A DNA stretch of 26,391 bases from Conidiobolus incongruus B7586 (lineage: Eukaryota; Entomophthoromycota; Entomophthoromycetes; Entomophthorales; Conidiobolaceae): positions 1 to 26,391 of the forward strand of contig JNEM01015734.1 of the NCBI GenBank assembly GCA_000697335.1. Reading direction: 5' to 3'. Numbering within the stretch: the stretch's first letter is position 1; the number at the start of each line of letters is the position of its first letter. Below the pieces are notes generated by a model, which did no database searches, was not told where the DNA came from, and saw only the letters and a list, made by a program, of their open reading frames with translations. Shown one piece after another: positions 10,642 to 21,806 of the stretch. A program made the position numbers and the translations under genes.

Positions 10642-12219
10642 TTACACTAATTCTAATTGTCTGACAATATACAATAAAAATAAAGTAGCTAAGGACATAA
10701 TGCCTAAAGTATTCACAAATCCATCGAGATTAGGAAGATCCATGCCTGGAACTGTCACATTCATTCCCATTAGTAGTGATCCAAGGGAAAAGGGCAGAAT
10801 GGCCCAGGTTAGAGCAGAAAAAAACGCTAGTTTATCGTTGAATGCAGTTGCCGAATATGTCAATTCAAATTCCCAATTCGTCTTTTGTAGTTCGAAAGAT
10901 CTTTCAAGGATCGTTTGAAGTAGTTTGGCTTCCCTCAGCATTGCAACTATCTGTGTAAAAGAGCTATTGATCCAAATTTCAATATCTGTTGAATCAAGCA
11001 AATTGGATCGACTGGCCGAGCGAGTTAGTCCTTTTTCCAAAGACTCTGCATGTAGCTGCTGCGAATTTGATGATCCAGGAAGATCTCCTAGAGAGGGGAC
11101 AGGTGATAAAGAGCGTGCAGGAGTTCCAATTTGAGAAGATACTTTTGAGGAGTAGATAGAAGACGGTCGACTAGTTGTAGTAAAAGGGATTTTACCGAAT
11201 AAAGTTAAAAGACTGTTAAAGAGACTGGGCTTCATATCTAGTAATTCTACAAAGTCGGATGATATTTTGCGTAACTGTGTCAATCGAGGTGGTAGCTGAT
11301 TTTCACCTTCTTTGGGTGAAAAATGTCTTGTTATTCCTTCAAAATCTTCAGATATTAAATAAAAATCATTGACAGCAAAAATTTCTTGTTCTAGAAATTT
11401 TAACTGCTTATCTAAATGCTCTATAAAGCTATAAAGCATTACACTACCAACCCAATCAGGTAGCAACTTTGTTTTAAAATCAGGTTTCTGCAACATTGTA
11501 AGTACTGAATCCTGGATAGAATGATTGCCATAGTCAAAAGTGACAATACAATTAGGGTGTATGACATTGTAAACATAAGTATACTGGGGATCAGGAATAT
11601 CTCTCCTCAAGTCAATTGGCTCATTTGTTCTAGTAGCACTATTCATATCTAATTCTATTAATTTAAAAGATGTAACATAGTAGTTTTGGAATTCTTCGCA
11701 CTTTTCAACTGGATCTTGGATTAGTAAATCTTCTAAAGTAAGGGGATGAAGATCTAACATCTAATAAATCTCAGATATATTTATATTAATTTATTATCAA
11801 TAAAAATTACCTGAGAAATTAATTCAATTTCAAATGAAATCGGTTGAAATATATATAGCCAATAGTGACGCCCTTGACCAGAGGTAGAATTGAGTATAGA
11901 TTCTAAATGACTAATGTGTGCTATTTGTATTGGTTTACTTGGATTCCTAACTAATAATATTCGAGAGGTTTCAGGTACCTAAATATTTGATAAATTTTAC
12001 ATTGTCAAACTTATTCAAAACTATGTAAATTACAGTGTACTGTTTAGATAATTTAGATAATGAAGTTGAGCTATTATTAACTAAAGTATCATATGAAGAG
12101 TGTTGAGACTGTTTCAATAGCGGAGTATTCTCTTCATTAGAATTCATAAGTTCAGAAATTGGACTCAGATTAAACACTGGATGATATTTAGTTTTATCAA
12201 TATCATATTTTTTAGACAT
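10642..12219 (-). CDS. CorA-family Mg2+ transporter (ALR/MNR2-like)
   Basis: Membrane channel for magnesium and other divalent cations. Three exons on the minus strand, 12219-12034, 11978-11811 and 11760-10642, with introns of 55 and 50 nt, all in phase 0, give 490 residues. The first 62 residues are polar and probably cytosolic. Residues about 100-145 hold the CorA soluble core, including LHPLTLEDL and EKCEEFQNYY, close to the fungal Alr1/Mnr2 pattern. Two membrane helices lie near the C-terminus (about 428-449 and 464-484). The first is followed by the diagnostic Gly-Met-Asn at residues 450-452 (MGMNVTVPGM), the selectivity motif at the pore mouth. The C-terminal tail is only about six residues. 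A Ser-rich segment with SP and SRS sites (about 310-372) interrupts the long helical region and may be a regulatory loop. It is shorter than yeast Alr1 (859) and Mnr2 (969) because the long N-terminal extension is lacking. Whether it acts at the plasma membrane or vacuole cannot be told. Confidence 0.88.
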
Positions 12220-13148
12220 TCTCTAGTTGAATGAATATTTAATAAATAGTTATATATTTAAAAGAATATTCTTTATTATGATTATGATTATTAATTATAC
12301 CACAAATTAAAGTGACAAGTATTTTAATGCCATAAATAATATAAATCAAATTCAATTCATGAATTTAAAATTATGGGTTTAATTTTTGTTTCTTAGTTTT
12401 TTTGATCAATTTTGTAATAGTCACTTATTAAATTCTCAATAATTTAAACAAATTAGAGAAAACACCACAAAGAACAGAAAATAATTTATCTATTTTTTTA
12501 TTAGTTGATTGTAGCTTACTTGGTCACCACTACAACTGCGTTATTATATTGTTTAAAACTTCCTTAATCATCATAAATATTGAACTCAAATGTTTATAAT
12601 ATAATATATAGTTAAATTGTTCAAAATATTTTGACAAAACATTAATAATTAAAATCTGTTATAGATAAATAAGTTTTTAAATTAACTTTTCAAAATAATT
12701 GCAAATTATGAGCAAATTAATTTTCTATACTTTCAATATAATATAATATACATCAAAGTTAAAAAAAATGTCAAAAATCTGAGAAAAATATTTTACTTGA
12801 TTCATGCCTTAACTCCAAATTTAATGGATTATTAATCAATAGTATACTAATTAATAATTATATTTCCAATATATATATATTTGTATATGATACCATTGAT
12901 AATAGCTTACTGATTGAATTATATAAAACTTAATATATTGTTAAATTAGGCGTATTTATTATACAATTAAACATATTTACTAATATTGTATTGAATAAGC
13001 AATGATATAAGACGAAATATAGTTTTATATTAAAATATTATATCTCAATATAATATATATTAAATTGCATTGACACAAAATATAATATTTTATCGAATTT
13101 GCAAAGTAATACAATTTTATACCTGATTTTCGAAATAGATAAAATGTG

Positions 13149-13171
13149 TAATATATATATATATATATATA
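13149..13171. repeat. AT dinucleotide microsatellite
   Basis: About ten uninterrupted AT units between 13151 and 13170. It is likely length-polymorphic. Confidence 0.9.
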
Positions 13172-13268
13172 AGTAAATAATCATTTATACAACAAAGGTT
13201 ATTATCTAATTTGATTATAATTTAAGATAACTTTTTTCAGTATGTTTTAATAATCTTTTCATTGAAAT

Positions 13269-13276
<8 letters not shown>

Positions 13277-13304
<28 letters not shown>
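13277..13304. repeat. AT dinucleotide microsatellite
   Basis: About twelve uninterrupted AT units, preceded by two ATAC units, only about 105 bp from the first array. Confidence 0.9.
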
Positions 13305-15884
13305 CAAGGTTTCAAAATTCAGATTACTTGTTATCCGAACAGGTTTTAATATATATATTATAGCTTTTTTAAAGTTATCTTAAATATAATCTATCAAAAA
13401 TAAACTTGATTTATCTTTTTATTCCAGAATAGGAATATTTCGAGAATTCTAAAATTTAAAATTTGTTAGTGTCAAATATTTTTACTTATATTTGTAGAAT
13501 TATCAATTTGAATTAAAGGTGATAGAGTTGTATCTTTGATATACCATAATCAATTTGATTTTTTCTATATAATAATGCCTTATTATATATAATATTGAAT
13601 ATACTATGTATCCTTGATGTGTAGTATATTATAATTAACTCTAATCAATATTTTTATTATATAAATAATGAAGTTATTAATAAAGTCTAAAATATCAACC
13701 ATATTTCAATGCAAATAATATAGATAAGTAATATAAGAAATAATATTTTATTTGTAATAATTATATTTAATTATCATAACCATTAAAGGAAATTAACCAA
13801 CTAAATAAAATATTAATCCATGTCATATATTTGGTTTTATCAACAGTATCAGGTTTATATTTTTTGTTATACAAATTGATAATAGAATATAATTCAATAT
13901 TAGGATTAAATTTATTTGAAATTATACCAGCATTAATTTAGGAATGAGGGCAACTAGTCTACTCGTGATTTAAGGCTGCGGCTCTTGGAATATAGTATAA
14001 AATGTGAAATAATAAATATATTAATCAATATATTGGTGTAACATCAATTATAAATTATAATATTTAAAATTTTTTATCTTTTCTGAAAACTGATAATGAG
14101 AGTATTTATATTACTGATAATTTGTATTTAATTGTTCTCTAAATTTGAATTGATAATATAATTTAAAATACTATATTCAGTACTGATTTTCATATTGAAC
14201 TTGATCTGATAACTCAATTCAAATGATATTTAATTTTAAATTATAACAAAGTGTACAAGGAGTAGTTTACTATAATGATTTAAAATACTTACTTTTGATG
14301 TTACGTTCTTTTGTTTGCCGATTTTATCAACTTTGAATTTGTCTCATATTAGATTGATCAGATATATAAAAATATAGGTAGTAATTGATATATTAATGTT
14401 TAAATTGCATATATCAGAATAATTCTACAATTCTAATAATATTATTACATAGCAATATATGATAAATATTATACACCTCGAAATATAAATTATTCATTTT
14501 GATTCAGTTTCTAGTTTAATACTATAATATTCATTTTTAATAATATTTGTCTGTTTCTTGACTATATAGATGCTTTTTACAAATAAATCACCAAACAATT
14601 TCCAAATGATATTTTCCAAGTATTTTTTAAATAATGAAACTAATTTTTTTGAAAAATCAATTAACACAATGATCATATCAATAATTAAATAAAGGCTGTG
14701 AACCATCTATGGTTTATGATATTAGTTATAAAATATACTTTTATCAATAAATAAATAATATAGCTAAATTGTAACTTTAATTAAAAATTTCAGGAACCAA
14801 TTAATTACTTTTATAAACACAAATATGATCCCTCAAATAAATACTATTAAATCTCTCATATTTAATGTATCAACTAAAATTATTAAGGTGTGATTGCTTT
14901 ATTGGTATAATTAGTGGAATTCAAAAATATGTTACATCGCATTTATGTAATATTCAAATCATATAATTTTATCCTCTTTATTATATATCATTAAATAATT
15001 TCAGTAATTTTGTGTAATTAAATAATAATTTTAATTAATATATCTTAATGATATCTACTTATATTTGAAAGAATTTGAACATAACTAAAATTACTTACTT
15101 GGTAATTATTCTTTCATATGAAGAAATATTTTTATTAAATATAGTAAGCAAATGTCATTTATTTCCTTTTTAGTTATTAAAATCAATTTTAATTATGGAA
15201 TTTTATTTCAATAATAATCTTTTATAAATTTACACAGAAAAGAGGATCCAAATTAAAGTATTGCAGAATTTTTTTTAAAAAATTATTTAATATATATTCT
15301 ATAATAAATATTATTGGATATTATTCTAAAATAAAGATTTTTAAGTGATTTCACAGTTTAAAATATTTTTTTTATTAATTAAATCAAATGATAAAAATTC
15401 ACTAACATATTAAAAATTATTTTTTAATTAATATAAATATTTTATAAAATAAAATTATAATAAATATATTTCAATCTATTAACAATATTATCAAATTCAT
15501 ATTGATTCTTAAGAAATATTTTTTTTCATTATTCAGGCTGAAAAGTGCATCAGTATCTAGAATGTTAAAAAAAGTTTGTGTTCATATCACTAAAATCAAT
15601 TAATGAGATTAAAAGGTTTAATTAAACTAGCTAATTAAACTAATAAAAGTAACTTTTAATAGTATACAGTTTGATAGTCAGTTAAATTATCAATTATATA
15701 TCTTTATTAACTTTTTATATTACATTTGAAATTTTCACACTGTATTAAATATTTTCAAATGATGAAATAATGACTTCGGGGTTTGAACTGAACCATTCCA
15801 TTGGATTTAGAATTTTAATCCAAAGATTCATGCGAAATGAAATTTAATTCAATTGCATAGGTAACACGAAGTATAAAATTGGCA

Positions 15885-15892
15885 TATAAAAG
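15885..15892 (+). promoter_or_regulatory. Probable TATA box of antiporter copy A
   Basis: TATAAAAG lies 131-138 nt upstream of the ATG at 16023. It sits in a stretch (about 15770-15930) that is clearly less AT-biased than the desert to its left, as expected for a promoter. No matching sequence is present upstream of copy B, so the two copies probably have independent promoters. Confidence 0.5.
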
Positions 15893-16022
15893 GACAATAA
15901 ATTCTCACCCAAGTCAAAGGATTAAATAGTCTTTTATAATTTCTATCCTTTTTATATTTTAACTGTATAAACCCTAATTAATTGAAATAATAGTTGATTT
16001 ATAAAATACTATTAGCTAAATA

Positions 16023-17657
16023 ATGAGTATTGTTCGATTTTTAAATATAGATGAGGTGCATGTTATTTGCTCTATTCTAGGTGGTTTTATTTTATTCTTT
16101 GGTTTAATCTCTCTTTTTGTAAAAGAAAGGTTATTTCTTTCTGAAGCAAGTAAGTCTACTATTAATATAATATTACAATTCACTCAATAATATTATTTAG
16201 TGGTTGCTGTACTATTTGGTATAGTTGTTGGACCCGTAGCATTGAATTTTATTGATCCGTATCAGTGGAAACAACTTGACTATATCACTTTGGAATTTTC
16301 TCGACTTGTAATAGGTATTCAAGTTATGGCAGCTGGTGTATCTCTTCCCAAAAAGTATGTACTAAAAGAATGGAAATCTTTATCTGTCCTATTATTACTT
16401 GTAATGATTTGTATGTGGATGATATCAGCGGGTTTAATCTGTGCCTTCTTCCCTCTGTCATTCTTAGAATCCTTGGTGATTGCAGCTTGTATTACACCTA
16501 CTGACCCAGTATTAGCTAATTCCATTGTGAAAGGTAAATTTGCTGAGAAAAAGGTACCGATTCACTTGAGAGACATATTGTCTGCTGAGAGTGGTGCCAA
16601 TGATGGATTAGGGTTTCCTTATATGTTCTTTGCTATTTTTTTACTTGTTAGTAAATCACCTGGACAAGCCATGGGATACTGGTTTGGTATGAGTTGGGGG
16701 TATCAAATCCTACTATCAATCATAGTTGGTATATTAGTAGGATATATTGCTCGAAAACTCTTATACTATGCAGAACGAAATGAACTCATTGATAAAGAGT
16801 CATTCCTTGCTTTTTGGATGGCATTAGCTTTGTTTTTAATTGGTGTTATGAGTATGATAAACAGTGATGATTTGTTATGCTGCTTTGTAGCTGGTAATTC
16901 ATTTACCTGGGATGATTGGTTCCGAGTTGAAACACAAGAAGCTCACTTGCAAGAAGTGGTGGATATGATTTTCAACTATTCGTTCTTTATCTACTTGGGC
17001 ACAATTATTCCATGGACACATTTTTCACTGCCTGAATACGACATTCAAGTGTGGAAACTGGTAGTTTTAGCCATCCTTATACTTATACTCCGACGATTAC
17101 CAAGTCTTGTAGCGATGTATAAGATTATCCCAGCGGTTAGAAGCTTCAGAGAAGCAGTCTTTGCAGGATGGTTTGGACCAATTGGGGTTGGTGCTATTTT
17201 CTATGCTATGGTTGCTTTAGAAGAGCTAGAAGGCGCTGAAAATCAAGAATTACATTTGAATGTCACACATTATATAATGCCAATTACTTTTTTTATAGTA
17301 TTATCATCCATTGTAGTTCACGGCATTACCATTCCATTGTTTTACCTTGGTAAAGCTATGAAATCGCGTAGTGTCATTACAACTAATACCTTGCAGAATA
17401 TTGTTCAACGTTTGCCTAACATTCAACCAGGTCAAGAAATCATTATTCAAACAGCATCTGATAAGTCGAAAAATGAGAACCTTGATGCAAATCAAGGAGA
17501 TTTAGAAAAACAATCGAATGTATCTTGCAATTCCGCAGGATCTGAAAATGCTAGTGTAATGGTTAAGGTGAACGGTGAGGTAATATATAGAGGCTCTGTA
17601 GAGCTTGAACATACTAGACAAGTCTTGGAAGATGATCCATCCACCTCCAATTCTTAA
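16023..17657 (+). CDS. NHA1: Na+/H+ antiporter, Sod2/Nha1 type, copy A
   Basis: Exports Na+ (and possibly Li+ or K+) in exchange for protons, probably at the plasma membrane; fungal CPA1 family. Two exons, 16023-16149 and 16201-17657, with a 51-nt intron, give 527 residues. About a dozen hydrophobic segments are visible. Acidic residues known to be essential in S. pombe Sod2 (Asp145, 178, 266, 267) are matched at Asp144 in a TDP motif, Asp177 in ESGANDG, and Asp265-Asp266 in NSDDLL. The cytosolic tail is short (about 95 residues), like Sod2 (468 residues in all) and unlike the long tail of budding-yeast Nha1. The tail contains DLEKQ and a GEVIYRGS motif shared with copy B. The codon split by the intron is ATG (Met43), where copy B has Leu. 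Residues 75-419 are almost identical to copy B at DNA level; the ends are not. Confidence 0.93.
16296..17330 (+). repeat. Near-identical block shared with copy B (left member)
   Basis: This 1,035-bp block aligns without gaps to 22081-23115. I count five differences, at 16936, 16958, 17063, 17064 and 17113 (three change the protein: Gln/Arg, Val/Ile, Ala/Val). The first 640 bp are identical. Outside the block the two genes differ at many codon third positions on both sides. Confidence 0.92.
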
Positions 17658-18341
17658 TGCAATAAAATTGATAATATGAATTATATCATATTTATCTCAC
17701 AATATAAAAAAAATATTATTATTAATATATAATCTTATGAAGTTTGTGACACTTGAGATAATATTTCATTGTATTCTATTGGTTGAAAAAATTCAACTAT
17801 TTTCTAAATGATGAAATATATATATAATGTATCCCTGATTGCGATAAAGAAGGAAATATATATATTATTTTACAATATCCTTTCACTATTGCTTCAATAT
17901 ATATCAACCTAAATTTGTATTACTATCTCTTAGTTGACAATACATCATGAATACTTCTATGCTTATATAAACATCATAAGGAAATTCCCTCTTCAAAAAG
18001 CTGCTAACGTAATGAAATAACATTTTTTATTTACATATAAATATTCCTTATTACTAATATTTTTATCAACAAATTGTGTGATTCAACATTTTAGATATCC
18101 ACTATGATGTAAATGGATTTTTTAATAGATTCATTTTAAATATCAATATTTAATCAACAATTAGATTAAACTTTCTTTCAAAAAACTTTATTGTGTAATT
18201 TCATGCTGAGACAAATATTAATCTCAATTTCTTTTGGAATAATTTATACTTTTATTATATAAAATTTGAAAATATCTATGAACAATATCAGTGTGTTTCA
18301 TAATTCTAAATTGAAAATATATATTATTTCGCATTGCTGAA

Positions 18342-18536
18342 TCATAGATATGTAAGTTCAAAGCTCTTTAATCCAATCTTGCTGTACTTTGAATAAAATT
18401 GCCAATAAAATTCACCTTGATTTGGTGAAGATAATACTGAGAGAAGGCTCTTTCTATTGGTAATGTTTATTTTGGGATCGATAAGTTTAGCATAGGTTAA
18501 TACCCTATGAACTTCAAGCCTATAATTAGTTATCAA
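18342..18536 (-). pseudogene. Possible gene fragment, family unknown
   Basis: Minus-strand open frame of 64 codons in a stretch more balanced in composition than its flanks. The translation looks protein-like (LEVHRVLTYAKLIDPK, then NQGEFYWQFYSKYSKIG) without the Asn/Lys/Ile excess of random frames here. There is no upstream or downstream exon I can connect. Its 5' side abuts the putative transposon end at 18545, so it may be a gene fragment carried by or broken by an insertion. Confidence 0.3.
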
Positions 18537-18544
18537 AGGTCAAT

Positions 18545-18690
18545 CACTACTAGAAAAATTATTAAGAGTCTAAAGATATATAGAGCGGAATCCTTATTTA
18601 TCATTAATTAACTACAAGATTGTGTATTCATTTTAGATTTATTTGACTTATATTGTAAAAAGGTCTAGGATTAAAGAAACGCTCTAAATG
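18545..18690 (+). mobile_element. Possible CACTA (EnSpm-type) transposon left terminus
   Basis: The sequence at 18545 reads CACTACTAGAAAAA, which matches the terminal consensus of CACTA DNA transposons. Such elements carry short subterminal repeats. Here a TAGAGCG at 18581-18587 is mirrored by CGCTCTA at 18680-18686, a perfect 7-bp inverted pair, and this G/C-containing word is rare in such AT-rich DNA. I could not find the matching right end (ending TAGTG) or transposase frames, so this would be a one-ended relic. A chance match cannot be excluded. Confidence 0.3.
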
Positions 18691-19869
18691 GATACCTTAA
18701 ATATTTTCAATTTTCCAAAAGAAACAAAGAATATATATATACCTACTCAAAGACTAAAAAAAATTCAAGATAAATTTTACATTTTTATTATAATATATCA
18801 TTATCTTGTCATAATCAAAGAAATGAGAAAATTTTTTATATTCAGATTTTTTAAATATATTATTAATTGCAAAAAATATTTATATAAAATAAATAAGAAA
18901 ATATATAGTTCTATACTATATATAATGATGTTTTAATAAAAACATCAACTTTTAATAATTTATCATTTATTTTAATAAAATTAAAACAAGATAATGATCA
19001 TAAGAGGTTTTTTATTCTAATATTAATATTATTTAATCATAAATCTTTTAAAACTATTTAAAATTTATAAATAGCTTATAAAATTGATTTTTTATTAATT
19101 GAATCAATATGATACTTAATGACAAATTATCTAAAACTCATTAATATTAAAAAATTTTATATTTATAATTATTTTATTAATTTTTAATAATTTCAATAAA
19201 TACTAAAAAATATTGTTGTTTTAACTAAAAAATTATCAAACCTTATTAATATCTATGTTATAAATATATCATATATAATAAAGCTTAGACTTATATTAAT
19301 TAAATCCCTTATAAGTTAACCAAAGCTTAAAAAATATTAAAATATTTATAACTAAAAAGAGCTTATTAAAATAAAACCAAATATAAAGATTTGTAGAGTT
19401 AATTATTATAATTCATAAATAATATATCTTTTTATATTATTTTTTTTAAATTATAAATAAAATATTAGGTTAAGCTAAAATAATCCTTTTTATAAATTTT
19501 AATAACTATATATTATATTTTTAATTAAATATTAATCTTTATAATAAACTATAATAGTTTATATTACTTTTATTTTATTATTAAAAGAAAATAAATTAAT
19601 AATAAGTTTAATACTTTTTATTAAATAGAATCTTTTTTAAATCAATAATTTTAATATAATTTAAAGATATTTATGATTAATATTGTTAAGAGACTAGTTC
19701 TCTAAATTCTTATATATATTTTTATATAATTTAATTAACTATAAATTATATGATTAATTTATACTTTTATAGCTAAATTAATTGTATAAATAGCATTGAA
19801 TTATCTAATAAACTAGGTTCCTCTTTTTCTCTCAATTCTTACTATTTTTACTTTTACACTATTTCTAAG

Positions 19870-20085
19870 ATTGAGACTATATTCTGTCAATATTGTAGGA
19901 TATTGGCACTACCTAATATAAATCTTAATATATCGGTGACTCATCCTAGTTCGAAGCTTAATTAAACTTTGTTTACACTTGCACGCTACAGCCACGTTAT
20001 ATTACCACGTTCTGCGCCACACTACTTTTATATTAAGTCTTCCTCTGCACTATATTAGTTTAACTACCACTACGCTTACAAATAT
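19870..20085. other. Balanced-composition islet of unknown origin
   Basis: A stretch of about 215 bp with many C residues (for example GCACGCTACAGCCACGTT and a second CCACGTT 15 bp on) interrupts very AT-rich DNA. It has no long open frame and no cloverleaf or snRNA pattern that I can find. It may be a remnant of a mobile element, but nothing identifies the family. Confidence 0.3.
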
Positions 20086-21637
20086 ATATTAATTATAAAA
20101 TATATAAAGTTAAAACCACAATAAATTATTTAATTAAAAATGATTAAAAAAATACCATATTTATTATATTTATTAATTTATAACTTATATAAATACAATT
20201 GCTTTAAATAATTAAAAATAAGCTTAAAAAAAGAAAATTTTTTATAAATTAATATAATTAATATATAAAATATTAAATTATAACTTTTATGACAATTATT
20301 TTTTTGTATTAGAAATTTAATATCAAAATAACAAAAATTTATATATAATCAAAAAAAATATTAATTTGGTATATTTTAATATATTTGTAAATTATATATT
20401 AAAATATTCATTTATGTATTATTAATAAAGTCTTATTATTCAAAACCTGAAGTAATATTAATAAAAACTGGTATTCACTTTATATACTATGACCTTATAA
20501 AAATATTTAATTTACTCTTAATCTCTTTTAAGTGTAAAAATAGGCCCTTGATCATTAATATTGATTTTCTAGGTACTTGTTTCAAACTATTATTATTATT
20601 ATAAGAAATAATCATGAATAACTTAATATATAATATATTTTTTAAAAATAAAAACAGATAAAATGATATCCATTTAATTAAATTCAATGGTTTATTTATT
20701 TATAATAATAGTAAAACTTATAAGACAAACATTGTCAATAGCCTTATTAAATCAATTGAATAGGCACTATTACCACACCCACCATACTTTCTTGATATGG
20801 ACCCTTGTAATTTCAATTGTTTTGAGTTATTGAAGGACTTCTATGCTCGAAAACAATTTAAAAATTTTAATGATATTAATGTGATATTGAATAAACCAAT
20901 TAAATACTTAATAAACAAAGTGTTTTTAATAAGTTCAAATAAATTTCAAAAGTTTGGAATTATATATTATCAAATAAACAAAACTATAGATTTTATTATA
21001 TAATAATATTCTTTTTAATTATTTCATAAAATATATTAAATTAAAAACTATACTGTGATAAATTTATAAGTTTTATATTGTCGTAATATTAGGTAATGTA
21101 AAAAACACATAAAATTTTAAAGTATTGATCACTATTAATCAATTACTTATAGCCAATATAAAATCAATAGTTTTTATGAATATCTTTTTTCATTTGTATA
21201 ATTTGTATTTTCATATGCAAAATTGTTTAGAGATAAGAGAAACGTGTCAAAAAAGATGAAAATTATTGCTTCAAAATATTGAATTATTAATAGAATTTTC
21301 TAATAAAACCGCAAATTTGGAATATTTTTGAATGTGTTTTAATTGAGATAGTTTAGTAGAATAATTTAGGAACTTTGAGTTTAACCACAAGATCGGATTA
21401 AATAAATCTACTTAATCAATTATCCAAAATTAAACTTTGGAAATATTTCCTTATTTGGACACTCTTGATTAAATGAAATTTGGTTTGAGGGATAAAGAAA
21501 TCATAAACAAATACCTTTTATGATGAGCCAATATACAGAGATATTCATAAAATTTAAGGGTGAACTTGAGAAGACATTATTTTTGGTTAGTTTTGATTAC
21601 GTATTTTTAAATATTCTCTACTCTTAGATGAGATGTG

Positions 21638-21645
21638 TATAAAAA
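21638..21645 (+). promoter_or_regulatory. Possible TATA box of antiporter copy B
   Basis: TATAAAAA lies 162-169 nt upstream of the ATG at 21807, a spacing similar to copy A. The surrounding sequence does not resemble the copy A promoter. Confidence 0.35.
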
Positions 21646-21806
21646 CTCATGTTTTTGGTAAACGATTCTTGTTTAATGATAAAATTGAAGTTCCTTTGGA
21701 TTTTGTTATAAATTATCACGTAGATATTAGATTTTTTTCAAGTTTCTATATTTATTAAAGGCTTTGGTTTTGGTTAAGGATTTCCACTATTTTTCTCTAT
21801 GCCAAT

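Larger units (their letters stand above)
12220..15884. other. 3.7-kb AT desert
   Basis: Nothing coding is supported on either strand. It contains AT dinucleotide arrays (listed separately) and one small balanced-composition islet at about 13943-13992 of unknown origin. Its right end passes into the promoter of the first antiporter gene. Confidence 0.6.
17658..21806. other. 4.1-kb spacer between the antiporter copies
   Basis: Very AT-rich and without an intact gene. It holds a short minus-strand coding-like fragment (18342-18536), a possible CACTA-type transposon end at 18545, and a more balanced islet at about 19870-20085. The open frame at 20797-21003 is dominated by Asn, Lys, Ile and Phe and looks like chance in AT-rich DNA. 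Confidence 0.55.

Noticed and set aside
10700-11134. Two plus-strand open frames antisense to the CorA gene
   Set aside because: They are shadows of a well-supported minus-strand coding exon with family motifs.
16319-16525. Minus-strand open frame inside antiporter copy A, repeated identically at 22104-22310 in copy B
   Set aside because: It is antisense to the conserved transport domain. Its identity in both copies is explained by the shared block, not by selection on the antisense frame.
18688-18936. 82-codon plus-strand open frame next to the CACTA-like end
   Set aside because: Composition is dominated by Ile, Lys, Phe, Tyr and Asn, as expected for a chance frame in AT-rich DNA. It shows no transposase-like motif.
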